From Chrysomallon squamiferum (Eukaryota > Mollusca > Gastropoda > Neomphalida > Peltospiridae), in contig CM022667.1 of assembly GCA_012295275.1 (NCBI GenBank), forward strand, positions 18,013,245 through 18,077,244: a DNA stretch of 64,000 nucleotides, read 5' to 3'. The notes under the pieces are model-generated. The model saw nothing but the letters and a program-made list of their open reading frames with translations, was not told the origin of the DNA and did not search any database. The position numbers and the translations under genes were made by a program. This document shows, piece after piece, positions 1 through 13,231 of the stretch. Every line of letters begins with the position of its first letter. The first letter of the stretch is position 1.

Positions 1-636
1 AAATAAAAAATATTCAGCTTTTGTGACTACTGACTAACTTCCAGAGCCTTGAAAGTGAACTTTGATGTATTTCTTTATATACTCTGATCTGTTATGAGGC
101 ATATGGAAAATACACAATTATTAGATAAAAATATATTATTTTAAGGCACTTGGATTATACCAAATAAACAAAAAAAAAAATATAATTTGATGCACCTCGA
201 ATATAAAAACAACAACAACAGTACCAAAATAATAATTTGAGGTGCATGGTTAATATAATTAATTAAAAATACATAAGCTTCATATAGACAGTTATCGGGA
301 ATAGACCAGAAGCTAAAATTTGTGAACTATCTGAAAAACAAGTACAGATAAAACAGTTAAAATAATAAGGGCTTAGAAAAAGCAATGTACATTACAAAAC
401 TTGACATGAACTTCATTTCTTTGAAGTGAATGTAAAAACAAATTATTTTCTTTCTCAAAACAAGAAAATGTCCAAATGTTAAGCAGATTATACTAGATTC
501 TGAATAAATATATTTAAAAATTACATTTTGCTCAGAATAATAAGTTTTAAAGAAAAACATTAGGATTTTTTTGTAAAATTAAATGTTTTTGTTGAACAGT
601 TAATTCAAAGTGAAAAATTTCATCCAAAAGAGTTTT
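1..636. other. 3' flank / 3' UTR of the BPI-like gene
   Basis: This AT-rich stretch lies downstream of the minus-strand stop codon at 637-639. It should hold the 3' UTR of the BPI-like gene. I see no convincing canonical poly(A) signal in the minus orientation and no coding exon. The short open frame at 357-560 is low-complexity translation with no family features. Confidence 0.5.
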
Positions 637-3600
637 TCAGTTTTTGAGATGTTGTTTAATTTTATAATTAACATCAGTAGCAATCATTACAGCATCCTGT
701 AAGAACAAAAAATACATAAGAATATATAAAATATATACATATAAAATACTATATTCATTAATTCTGTTCATTTAAAAATTTTAAAACTAATAAAGGTTCT
801 TGTTTTCCCTTATTGCTAAAAACACTTGTTAAAACATATTTTACACCCGTATATCTCCCATTTCAATTTATTCTATTTTTTTATTGTTAATTTTTTTTAT
901 TAAAGATGCAGTCTTAAAATCACACGTAAATTTTTTAAAATAAAGATGCTGTGTTAAAAAATATACACGCTAACATGTGTACATTTTTTAACACTATCTT
1001 TAATTAAAATAAAACAAATAATAATAAAAAATAGAATAAAAGTTACTTATTTATAAAAAAAACAATTTGAATTTTTAAAGTTAAAGTTAAGATTATAACC
1101 ATGAAACCATTGTCTAAAATAAGTGCTTTGAATTTAACAATAATTTTTAATAATTTATTAATACACTGACCTGAAGTATTTTTATCTCTGAATTAACTAG
1201 CTGTACATTGTCAGGCAGTGGAAGAATCAGACCTTTTTCCCCTAGTTCTACATAATTGAAATAAAATGTTTTTAAAAATAGAAATGAACTGTGAAAAATC
1301 ATTCACTTAAAAAGCCAATATATTTTGGATCTTATGGTATTTCAGATGATGGAAATCATAAATTAAAGAGACATATAAAAAAAATTTACCATGTGATTAC
1401 AAATCTTTAAAAAAACATTCAATTACAGCTTTTTTCTGCTAATGTTAAAATGTGTTATGAAAAAGACAAGAAATGCTTACCATTTAGGTGTGGTATAATG
1501 AAAGTCTTAGCTGCTACATCCATTAGTAACTGTATGACTTTAATCTGAAAAATATCAAGATTTTTTGTATTAAATTTCAGCAGTTTTAAATCTTACTGAT
1601 GCATAGAAGTAATTTAGATTAGTACAATAAAACAAATACATTTCTGACTAATAAAACAGATAAACTGAAAACATAACAAAAAAATCAAAAACATATTCTT
1701 ATGGAATAAATGAATATATGTTTTTCAAGATATAATTTCAATCTCATTGCTTCCTCTTTTCCTGTCTCCAAAAACAAGTTCCTTTTAAAAACTTACGTCA
1801 ACAAAACCAATATCAGAACTGACAATTCCAACCATAGATCTGGAAAAAAATTTAATACGTGTTTTAATATTAAAATGTATTTTAAAATGCCATTAACAGC
1901 CATATAAAATTCTTTCAAATCACCAAAGAAAAGAAAATTATTATAAAGCAAAAGAACATACCAGGTTTCTGTCAATAGAAATAGCATTAATTGATATTGA
2001 AAAACAAGCAAAAAAGTACAGAGTTTCAAACATAATACTTTTTTAAAGAAATAATTTAAAACAAATAGCCTACTTATACTTGGTAATCTTTCCTTGCACC
2101 ACTTTTCCATTTAATGATGCTTCAAGGTCCACATACACTGTCTAAAAAATTTAAATTAATAAAAACAGTATTGTAAATAAATCAACTCGATAGAATGTTG
2201 GAATATTTTTATATTTTAATATCAAATAATTTATAAAGTGTTGTATAAAATAAAATGATTCAGTTTTGGGGTTTTTTTTTAATTTTAAAAATTAAAATGT
2301 GTATTTTACTTTAAGAATGAATTCTAAATATTTCTTATATAGCTGAATGTACAAAATGCCATAAAACATTTTTGATTTCTTTAAAAGTTAAAATGTGTAT
2401 TATACTTTTAAAAAAAGTGTTTTTCTAAATTCTTCTTTGATGTCCAACAATGTCACAAAATGTTTTTATTTCTATAAAAATTAAACAAGTACCTTACTTT
2501 AAAAAATCATTCTAAATACTTCTTAGATAACTGAATGTACCAAGTGTCACAAAATGTTTTGATTTCTTTAAAAGTCAAATTTGCATCTGACTTTGAAAAA
2601 TAATTTTTTTATTTCTTACATAACTGATTGGACAAAATTTCACAAAATACCTTTGATTTCTTTAAAAATTAAAAAGTGGACCCTACTTTAAAAAAAAAAG
2701 AATTCTAAATATTTCTGATTGGTTGTACAAAATTTCACAAAATGTTTTTGATACCTTTAAAAGTTAAAATATGTACTTTATTTTAAAAAAGAATTCTAAA
2801 TATTTCTTACATAAAGAGAATGTACAAATGTTTTTGATATCTATAAAAATTAAAATTTATACTTTAAAAAGAATTCTGTATATTTCTTAATTAACAAAAT
2901 TTGCAAAAATGTCACAGAATGTTTTCACTTTCTTTAACAGTTAAAATGTTTCAATTAAAGTGTGTATACTTACATTGTTAAATGTGATCAGATGAGGTCC
3001 AGTACCTTTTCCTGTGTCAATATGCAGATCTATGTTCCCAGCAAACTTAATTCCAATAAAACTGTTGATATTCATCACTGGAGTTTGGGTTGCATACATT
3101 ATCAGTTTAACCCATAAATTTGGATATTTTTTCCCAATCTGAAAATTAACACAGTATTCTTTACTTATTAAATGATAACTGAAATTGCCTACAAATTGAT
3201 AAAAGGCTGATTAATAATTATAAATAGAAATGGTTGCATAGAGTGGGCAGTGCTATGGGCAAAACATTCGTAGTGATATGGACTAGTGAAAGGGGCTTGG
3301 GAATGGCTAATTTCCATGGGTTAGGGGCACAATACACTTGCCTTGTCCTGGACTCTGGCAACCAAAACTAGAAAACAATAAAGAATATAAACAAAAAATG
3401 TATGGAATTGTTAGTACTGAAGAGAGATATCTGAAAACCATAACCATGAAGAAAAAGAAACAAACTCTATAAAGATTATCACTGAAAAATTATTATATTT
3501 CAGAAAAAGGAGACAACTTACTAATATTATTTAAAACTCAAATAAAATCCGAAGAAAAGTTAACTTAAAGAAATGACTTTGTTATAAAGTTTACAAAACT

Positions 3601-6600
3601 GAAGCCAAGCATTTCAGTTATCAGATCATAATTGTCAGTACAAGAAAGGTTAATAAGTAAAAGCCTGTAAACACATCTACATTGGCAACTTATAATTATA
3701 GATAAGAATATATAATTTACCAGTTTTAACGTTTAAAAAAAAGATGTTTTTATTAGTTTTACCTGAGGTATTAAAAAGCCAATGCACTTAAAATCTGTAC
3801 AAGTGGTATTCAAAAATGATTTCTTTCCAGGAGGAAGCTGTAATGTATGATATCATTTAACACTGATTAGAACTTTAAAAAGATTCATTATCAATAAACA
3901 GGTCATTACAAACACATTCACAGATACTGAAAAATTGTTATTTGCTAAAAGTAATTAACGTATTTTCAAAAACAAAACCTAAAGGAAAAACAGGAAAATA
4001 AAAGTAATGATTAATGAGTTACATGAGCCATTGAGTCTGATATTTTAAAATACTATCATGTTAAAAATAATGCAATGTTTTTATGTAATTATTAATTTTA
4101 TAAACGCACAGTTCATAAATTTGAATAAATGCGTAGCCTATTTTAACATTTGTTTTGTAAATTTGAATAAATGTGAAGTTTAATTTTTTGGTGATTTTGA
4201 CTCACATCTTTTGCAGTTAGATTATATTTCATAAAGCCATGTTTCACAGCCACATATCCTAAAGTGTTTGCTATATATGGTGTCAACCAGAGGTACAACA
4301 TCCGTGAACTGTCACTACTTTTTGGCATAGATGCTGGGAGAAATGGTGCTTCCTTTGGATCAGTTTTCCAGTATATCTCTCCCTGTAATAACAATAAACA
4401 TAAAGATTATAACTGCTATGAAATTAACAAACAAGTTACTTTATAAGTTTTGAGTCATTTTTACCTCAAAGGTAATTTTCCCTAATTATAATCATAAAAA
4501 TAAAAAGTTTAAACTGAAATGCTAAATCCAATTCTGCTCTACAAAGGTTACTCTTAGTAATTATAATCATAAAAAGTTTTTAAATATTTTATTACGATAA
4601 AAAAGAAAAATTCATAGTAATTAACAATACCTTTAAAAATACATCCATAAATTCTGTTTTGACATCAGGCTTAGAAATGAAACTGTAATCCAAAAGAAAC
4701 TTCTTTCCCAAAACAACTGTGACTGATAAATAAAAAGGGTATTCATTTTATTTTAATTTCAAATTATTATTGAAAAGATATGAAAATAAATCTGAATAAT
4801 ATTTTAATTATGGTAATTAAGAAAATAGATAAGAATAGCTTCATTAAAATAGTAGCAACAAAAAATAAAATAAAGGTAATATTTATTAATCTCAAATTTT
4901 AACACATTAAAATGTTTCTTTACTAAAAGAACTACATATATATGTATCTTTTAAATATTAATTGTAAAAAGGTAACTAGAAAAACAGTATATGACCATTA
5001 ACACAAAAAGGTAATTAAAAAAAAAAAAAAAGAAACAGAATAAGGATATTTTTTAAATATTAAAATAATTCTTTACAAAAAGAATTACAAATTATTTAAA
5101 ATCTTTAGTTAAAAACAGAAAAGTAAAATGCCATTAGAAAACCCGTAATTTAAAATTTAATTTCGCATGAATTTCTATATTTCAAAAAAAACTTAGTAAG
5201 GTTTACGAATGGAAGTATGAGAGTAAAACTCACCAGGTATTTTAGCCAACTGTTTTTCTGCATCTTGGTTTACAATGTTTGTGACAATGTGACAAAACTG
5301 AAACAGTTTGATTTTACACATTTATATGCAACTAAATTCAAAACTGCATTACATATTTTGTAAATATCATATATATTCATTATGTGTGCATGACTTCTTA
5401 TTCAGTTTGTTATTACCATCTGATTTTTAACTAAAATACGAGGGGAAAAAACAAAACAACACAACTGGAGTTATTTTAATCTGACTGCCAAAATTGCCAA
5501 ACTGACAGCAGAATAATATTTGAAGATTTAGCCATATCTATCACTGAGAGATGATGACACTGTATGTGAAATTATTTAAACTCACCTGACCTTGAAGTGC
5601 ATCTTTAATTTTTGAGCCAATAATTTCTGATAATAAGTTATAGAGCCTGGCAGCTCCTCCGTGAAACTTAATGCTGACACTGCCAATGCTGACTTCACAG
5701 GAGGATGTTGATATGTGTAGATGACCTTTTGTACCATTACCTATATATTTATAATAAACAATATAGAACATTATTGAAAGCATATTCATTCCAATGCCTG
5801 TATACATACACACACAAACACACACATTCCCATTCACATGTATAATGACAGAAATCAAAATAATTTCAAACTAATTACATTATTATAAGAACAGGTAAAA
5901 TAAACTGAATATGATTCTACATTAAGTATATATTAATAACTTTAAAAAAGAAGAATGGATGATTACCATTACTTTTTAAGGATATCTCCAAATATATATT
6001 TTTAATGTTTATCCAGGTTCTATAATTTTGGTACTTGTTAAGTGAAAAGGGATATGTATTGCCTATTTGATCAAAATAGTCCGTCACATATTAACAGTGT
6101 GTGTGTGTCAGTGTGTATACATTATACATTCTTAGTAAATATTTTTACAGATAAATCAAAAGTAAAACAGAGATGTATTCTAATCTACTAATGAATAATA
6201 ATGTTTTTATGTTTACTTAGTGCAATTCCAGTTTTGAAGGAAATTCCACCAGCAGATGCATCAAAGTTAATGGTGTCTCTTATTGGTATTCTAAATTAAA
6301 CAAAGTCAATGAAAAATACAAATAAACAATTCATATTTATTTTATAACAAATGTTAATGTAATGTCTTCATCAACAAAATATACATAAATATAAATATCA
6401 GCTATAATATTACATGCTACATATTTGCTGTTTCCATTAGGTAACAAAAACAAATGGAAGACAAATTACATTGGTAAATGTCGTGTTGATTTTGATCTTT
6501 TATTCTAAAACTTGTACACAGAAGACTTTTTTTTTTCTATATTTAATACTTTTTTTTTCTTTATTTTTTTACTACATTTACTACTTTTTTTCTTTTTTTT

Positions 6601-6608
6601 TTTACTAA

Positions 6609-6643
<35 letters not shown>

Positions 6644-8257
6644 TTTAACTCATTCCTACATATAAATAACATTAAGAATAAAAAAAGAAACAAATAAATA
6701 TTTACATTATATGGTAGGTGTAATGCAAGGTCCCTTTTATACCAATTCCTGCATTATTAGCTTTCCATATAATGTATGATGGTGGTTCTAGGTTGAATGT
6801 GCTTGATGGTTTTACAAAGTTTTGTATGTGAAGACTAAAACAAAATTAAAATCAAACATTATTCTCAGTCCCATTATAAAGACCAACAATTAATATTTTA
6901 AGGCATGCTATAGACTGAAATTTCCAGTTATAAAGCAAAAGTATCAGTTCAAGTTAGTTTTAGACAATGATAATAATGTATGTTCATATTTTCCTTCATT
7001 ACTCAGAAATACACAAAATGTAAAAATTATAAATAATTTTTAAAAACAGAGGAATACTTTAAAATGCAAAGATGTGTTTGTCTTGTTTTATAATCATTTC
7101 CTTCCCAAAATTACTGAATTAAATAAATTTGTACAAAGTATATTTGTATATTATTTAGTACAAGAGAAAAACCTACTTGTAAACTTTGTAGCTAAGTTTT
7201 CCAGATGAACCTGAAGCATCAGGAATTTTTAATTTATTTGCTTCTTCAGCAATGGATTCCAAGGCAATCTGGTTAGCTATTAAAGAAAAACAAAATCCAA
7301 TTTTATGATATTTATTTATTTTTACTAATATTTACATTACAGAAATGTATTTGTTATCCTTACTGAAATAGATTATGGTTTACTGCCTATTTTCCTACAA
7401 CAGTTTTATATGTTAATATCATTGTGTTCGTATGTTTTTCAATACACTTTTGATCGGTTACGGTAAAATATTTATCGTTTTTTGTCCTGAGCACGAAATA
7501 TTTTAATCGTATTTATTTTATGAAATATCTATCAACTGATTCATATGATTTATATAATTTTATTTAAAAATAAATTTGTTGACAAAAAAAGAAGAAAGCT
7601 TTTTAAGATTTTGTACTTTTTTATTTAAATGAATAACGACTGAGAGGTTATTCATTTTTTTAATTATTATTATTTTTTTTACATTATTATTATTACGATT
7701 ACTGTTAAATATTAGTTATAAAAATTATCTTACATTAGTTATTTAAGTTTATTATACTTGTTTGTTTTAAATTTTTCATCCATTTTATGTTTGCTTTTAT
7801 ATTCCAAACTATTTGTAATATTTATGTCTAATTATGGCGAATTAAACAGCCGTTTGAAGTGAAGCGGTAAATAACCTATTCACGAACCACAACTCTTTCT
7901 CAGGAAGATGTAATGTTTCATCTATCAACTGAAACAGGCCTAAAAATAATATTTAATTCAGTGAGCCTTCCTCTATTAGGATATTCATAAAAAAAAAAAA
8001 AAAAAAAAAAAAAACAACCAACAACACTTTATTGAATAGATAATGCAAATTTGATAAAGATATCTCTGGAAATACATTTTTGGTGACTTAAGGTTGACTT
8101 TTTTTTAGAAAAATGTCAAATTTCCGGTTGACGGAAAATGGATTTTTGAAAACTGAAATGCAATATATTTTCAACTGTTACAGATACCATCAAAAAGTTT
8201 TTTGTTTTTGTTTTTTCCGCTTGGGATAGGTTTTCTTCAGTTGACAATTTAAAAAAA

Positions 8258-8288
<31 letters not shown>

Positions 8289-8492
8289 TATATCCTTTAG
8301 TAGCTGTAGCTTATCCTAAGTATACTGCGACTGCGTTCAACTAACAAGTTGTGTGTAGAAAACATACTGGCGATAGTTATACAAACCATAGGCGAATCCC
8401 TTTAAGCTTACTCTCGCCTTAAAGCCAGGATTCACTGAACTCACTCCGAGAACACAAACAACTGTTAACAGAATATGAATATTTAGTATCAT
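637..8492 (-). CDS. BPI/LBP-family secreted lipid-binding protein, 15 exons, complete
   Basis: Bactericidal/permeability-increasing-type protein of the LBP/BPI/CETP/PLTP family. These secreted proteins bind lipid or lipopolysaccharide, and BPI members act in antibacterial defence. Exons (minus, high to low): 8387-8492, 7177-7276, 6706-6834, 6217-6290, 5586-5740, 5234-5297, 4631-4722, 4206-4382, 3763-3837, 2974-3138, 2074-2141, 1797-1839, 1481-1544, 1171-1247, 637-696. They total 1449 nt, or 482 aa plus stop, close to human BPI. The start opens a hydrophobic signal peptide of about 19 residues, followed by VNPG, the same residues that begin mature human BPI. Two cysteines at about 151 and 190 match the conserved BPI disulfide. 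A proline-rich linker (KEAPFLPASMP, about 245-256) joins the N- and C-terminal BPI barrels. The C-terminus (ATDVNYKI) resembles the LLFGADVVYK-type end of BPI. Whether it binds endotoxin cannot be read from sequence. Confidence 0.92.
2250..2960. repeat. Degenerate ~80-100-bp tandem repeat in BPI-like intron 10
   Basis: About seven or eight diverged copies of an AT-rich unit fill most of the intron between exons 10 and 11. Landmarks recurring in each copy are GAATTCTAAATATTTCTTA, ACAAAATNTCACAAAATGTTTTTGA-like text and TTTCTTTAAAAGTTAAAATG. Copy starts fall near 2320, 2422, 2510, 2605, 2701, 2792 and 2871. It is non-coding and drifts in unit length. Confidence 0.75.
6525..6640. repeat. T-rich tract in BPI-like intron 3
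   Basis: Interrupted poly-T runs end in an uninterrupted stretch of about 28 T at 6612-6639. It explains the Lys-rich and Phe-rich open frames on the two strands, which are not genes. A poly-A counterpart lies at about 7990-8016 in intron 1. Confidence 0.9.
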
Positions 8493-9710
8493 TTTAGAAA
8501 CAATGGCAAAAATGTATTTCTTTCGGACTTGTCGCAGCTCGCGCTTTCTGTTTCCGCATTCAGTTAATCACGAGTCATGACAAATCACATTAGAGGTCTA
8601 GATTAATTAAAATAAATGTTTTGTCATCGAGATATCTATTTACATTTATTTTATTTTATTTATTTATTTATTTGTGATTTATTTTTTGAAGTATTCTTGG
8701 GATAATCATCTGAGTTTAGAAAAGTAACAAAAAGTTATTTAAATAAATAATAAAACAATAAAAAGATACTGATTATAGGATGATTTGCAGGGATGGATCA
8801 AGATTACACAAGAGGAGTGCTAAGTGGTGAATTATAACTTGCGAAACGGAAATAATTTCTTTTATAAAGTTGCTATTCATCACTTTATACATTTAGATGC
8901 ATAATGTCCAGACAATGTTTATATTTTAGCAATAATAATAATAAATAAATAAATTAATTAATTAATTAATTAAAATCATATCAGAAATTTATTTGCATTC
9001 TGGGAAATAAATTTGAGATGTTTACCAGACATTGGATCCGCCATAACTGCGAAAACTTGTTACAATTCACATCGTCGGACTGTTCAGATGTCCTTTCTTT
9101 CATTTTTATTTTTTTTAATCTTTTTTTATTTTTTATTTTTTTTTACTATCCATGGACTGCCCCTTCATCCTGCAGAGGGTGCGGGCCTAGAGTTGCTAGC
9201 GGATGGATACTTCATTTTACCATTGGAAAGTAAGTGAAATCAGGAACCGCTAAGACAAAATATTATTTCGTTGATAAAAAAGCAGAAATATCTAGAAACC
9301 AATTAATAATAATATATGTGGTTAACATCGGCTGATAAATATATAAGGAGATAATGGCCCTACTGGGTGAAAAGTTTAATAAAATTAATATTTTAGATAA
9401 TATTAAGGTATTTTATAGCTGAGAGCTTCAAGTTCAGAATAGCAAATTTAGTTGAGACAATGACCTATTATAATTAAATCTATTTATAGTACTTTATGCT
9501 TCCCACATGACATCTGATGTAAAACTAAACAATTTCCGAACACGTAAAGCACGCACTATTGTAGTATTCGGTTTCGTGTGATTTTGTAGCATCCACCTTT
9601 ATTAGTTTCAGCAGAAAGAATACTTTTTAATTTGTAGTTTCTTTTTTAATATATTTTTATTTCTAAATTATATATATATATATATATATATAACTTTTTT
9701 AAAATTAGTA
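8493..9710. other. Intergenic, upstream of the BPI-like start
   Basis: It should contain the BPI-like promoter. The text at 8520-8585 is less AT-rich and includes an ATGACTC AP-1-like word (minus strand). Small (ATT/AAT)n runs occur at 8645-8675 and 8935-8975. A piece at about 9010-9235 has higher GC, open frames and splice-like borders (see findings) but no recognisable product. The rest is plain AT-rich sequence with a (TA)n run at 9668-9692. Confidence 0.5.
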
Positions 9711-10469
9711 CGGAGGTACCTCGAGATACGAGTGCTCCAACTTACGAGTTTTCCGAGTTACGAGCAACCGCCCGGTCGAGTTTGAGCTTGAGTAATTATC
9801 CGAGTTATGAGCGAGCTTCAAAAACGCCGCTAGTTGGTGCAACGAACAATACAACATCCGCCCAGCACCCCGCGTCTCACTCGTTTGCTTCATGTGGTTC
9901 CTCGCCGTGGAAGCATCTCTGTTCTGTTGTGCTCTGGTTTAGTGCAGTATTTTGCCAAATTTCCATGGATCCTAAGAAAGTGAGTACAAAGGACAGTGCA
10001 GAGAAGAAGAAACGGGTGATATCCATTGAATTAAAGCATGAAATAGTAAAAAAACAAACATGAGCGAGGTGTGCGTGCAGGCAACATGGTTGGTCAGTAC
10101 GAGCGTAGTATTTCTACGAAATGTACCATATTGAAGCAGAAGGATTCGATAAAGGCTATCGCTCCAGCCAAAAGGGTTAAAAGAATTTCTAAACTGCGGA
10201 CCTCTAACCATGAAAAGATGGAGAAACCTTAACAATGTACAGTTTACTAACCAATTTATTTCTTTACATTCTCTTTTATTTTGTTTTTATACAATATTTT
10301 TCATTTATACATACATTTTTCTTATTTAAAAACACGTTATAAAAAATGGGTTGGTTTTGGGTGGCTGGAACGGATTAATGGTATTTTAATTAATTTCATT
10401 TGGGTAAACTGATTTGATGTACGAGCTCGGTCACGGAACAAATTAAACTCGTAAGTCAAGATACTGCTG
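9711..10469 (+). mobile_element. Deleted Tc1/mariner Tigger-type transposon
   Basis: The ends are imperfect inverted repeats: left CGGAGGTACCTCGAGATACG and right, read inward, CAGCAGTATCTTGACTTACG. Both are flanked by TA, the expected Tc1/mariner target duplication. Inside, an ATG at 9965 begins a Tigger-like transposase N-terminus (MDPKKVSTKDSAEKKKR...), with the psq/CENP-B-type helix-turn-helix region. A frameshift near 10060 moves the frame (continuing HERGVRAGNMVGQYERS...), and a stop follows near 10230. The catalytic DDE domain is absent, so this is a 759-bp internally deleted, non-autonomous copy. About 50 bp at each end repeats a 'tacgag' word typical of this family. Confidence 0.85.
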
Positions 10470-10527
10470 TATTATTATTATAGATTATTATAGTTTATAA
10501 TTTGAAAATATTCATTTTACACAATAC

Positions 10528-10529
<2 letters not shown>

Positions 10530-10601
<72 letters not shown>
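10530..10601. repeat. (GA)35 microsatellite
   Basis: A perfect dinucleotide run of about 72 bp, 60 bp after the Tigger copy. A short (TTA)n/(TA)n run follows at 10628-10664. The Leu/Ser-rich frame on the minus strand is only its translation. Confidence 0.97.
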
Positions 10602-10603
<2 letters not shown>

Positions 10604-10631
10604 ATGATTAAGACCTGTCACTAAGTTTTTT

Positions 10632-10663
<32 letters not shown>

Positions 10664-10915
10664 TCCGACCTTGAGTAAATATATTCTTTTATATATAAAT
10701 GAAGGTATATTACTCAGAAGATGCATTATGCAAATATTTGCATATACTTTAAGCATTCTTGTAAGAAAAATCATTTTAGCGTAAAATTCGAAGGAAACAT
10801 TCATCTAAACTATACAAAAATAATTTTTGGTTATATTTAGGTACATGCATCATGCTTGTATATACCTATGTAATGGGTCTATTTGTATATTATGCATATA
10901 TTCATACATATCCAT

Positions 10916-11145
10916 CAGTGGCATGCAGAGGTCTGGTGATGCCCGGGGCCAACTCCTTCACTGTATGCCCCAAAGACTCAAGTGTAAGGCCTAGTACTGG
11001 GAAATATGAGAAAGGAAGATATTTTGAATAAGTAAACACAGATGAAACATAAAATAAACACTTTATTCGATTTAAACATAAATCAACCAAATTTATTAAG
11101 TTCTTTTCTCTGATTGGATGCCCCCCTCCTATTTGGACGCCACTG
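10916..11145. mobile_element. Small hAT-like non-autonomous element
   Basis: A 230-bp block richer in GC than its flanks starts CAGTGGCATGC and ends with the inverse of CAGTGGCGTCC, an approximately 11-bp terminal inverted repeat of hAT type (CAGTGGCG...). I cannot see a matching 8-bp target duplication, so the class call is tentative. There is no coding potential. Confidence 0.5.
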
Positions 11146-12280
11146 AATTTATATACATATACATATATATATATATATATGACACATACGCACGCACACG
11201 TATATATAATATATGTGTATGTGGTACTACTACTATTATTATTATAAAATAGGACAAGAAAATTATTCTAAATATGGTTTTAATAGAGTCACATTCTGTA
11301 AACAGAGAAAATCATAAGGCCATTTGCAAGGAAAGTCAGGTGACAATGAAAATTCAAATTTGTAATGCCTTGGCAGAAACGTGTTAATTGCTTCTAATCT
11401 ATGATGACAGTATGTTTTATTCTGTTTCCTTTTCTGTAAATATACATTTAGCTGGAAGGTGCGTATAGTTTAAATGCATTTAAATTACATTGGAATTACT
11501 GATTTTTATATTAATAGAGTTAAAACTTTTCTAATAATAAACTTTAGCACGACAATGATAATGACAAAGTAAAGAAAACATCTGGATAGACTTTTTATTT
11601 ATTTATTTATTATTATCTTTTGTTTTTATTTTTATTTTTTTATTTTTGTCTTTGTCGACGTCATATCGTATCAGTCTAAGAACTGGCTTTGTTCAAATAT
11701 TTTGTTTAGCTTATGTGTCCTAAAATTACGAAGATTTCGTCATATTACAGTCATAATCCATTAACACAATTTGATTAGTAAACAGATTCAAACACCAGTC
11801 AACTAAATAGTTATTTATTTGGTATATAAATATATAAAAGACGTGTTTAAAATAAGTAAAATAAAAAAAATAAAATAAAATAAAATCACCAAAAAATTAA
11901 AAATCCCAATATTTCGACGGTGTAAAACAGAAACATAAATAAATAAATGATCACAGAAACTGTTAAACTCACATTACTGGCTAGAAACACTTTCATATCG
12001 GATTAGAAAAGGATTATTTAATGACAATAATTGCTATAGATCTACATCCGTATATAAAATATTGTAAAAAAAATAACCATGATAATTGTATACATTAGAA
12101 ACACAATATGATTCCATATAAATGCAAATGAGAGTATGAATAATAATGAACATCTAATTTGGTATTCTTTAGACTGTACATCGCTGATAGCGAGTGAGAG
12201 GAAATACAATCGCTGTAAAATTCAAACAATGAAGTACACATCATGAGTCATAATGACGTCAGTGTAAATTATTACTTAAC

Positions 12281-12313
<33 letters not shown>

Positions 12314-13231
12314 ATGAGAATGAAAATCAAAAGGTGTAATAGTAATTAATTTATTGATTGTATTAATTAACAAAGTTATCAAACAAGACTTAATAGATTT
12401 TTGTCCCTAACTTACTCATGGAAGATAATGGAAAAGTGAAGTGTGTGTTATTTAGCTGAATATTACGATCAGAATTTATTGTATGAATATTTTTCTTCGT
12501 ATATCGCGCAAATTTCTGCACGTTTCTTGGCAATTATGAAACACTTAAAAGATTTTCTGAAGTATTTTATAGTAACTTAATGTTATTTAATATAGGTAAT
12601 TTTAAAAAGGAAACATTAAAAATGTAACTTAAACTAATAAAATCAAAACAACGTTATGATACGATTCCACGGGGAAAGAACAGTAAAGGGAAATATCCCA
12701 TTCCACATGATCACTGCTTGCAAACAACTAAGATTTGTTTTCATAGGTATGCGCTTATAAAAAGATCATGTGCAAACTATTTAGAAAGGAAAGATTACAA
12801 TTATAGCGCTCTCTGACATGAACTGTATATTTCCAATGCTAACTGTTAATACGAAAACGTGATGAGGTTCTACTGATGTAACTTACACATTTCGTTTTCT
12901 GTAAAGCTTCTCGTTGCCGTTTGTCACAGTCCCTTCTTAATTATCCTTGACATATGATCGATATCGAAAAATTGGAAAAATAAAAAAAATAAAGAAATAA
13001 TAATAATGACACCCCTACAAATTAATATAGGCGCGCCTACAAATATTCACTTTTTGCACAAACATAGTTGATTTCATTTCACCAGCTAGGGCAAACGGAT
13101 AAAGATTTTCAACTGACTTGTCAATTATCTCCACCCACCGCATGTGGTTGCCAAGGAAATGATCATCATAATTAATGACTGAAACAACGACCTTGTGTCG
13201 CGTTTGAACGAAGGCAGATTGTTGCAGAGTC
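11146..13231. other. Intergenic and presumed 5' region of VAT1
   Basis: AT-rich sequence with (TA)n at 11163-11180, (TAAAA)n at about 11850-11885 and (TG)n at 12283-12311. I find no exon. The last few hundred bases before the VAT1 ATG are less AT-rich and should carry its 5' UTR and promoter. Confidence 0.55.
12244..12261. promoter_or_regulatory. Paired AP-1-like and CRE palindromes
   Basis: TGAGTCA (12244-12250) sits three bases from a perfect TGACGTCA palindrome (12254-12261), about 970 bp upstream of the VAT1 start. These are consensus bZIP (AP-1 and CREB/ATF) sites. Function is inference. Confidence 0.35.
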
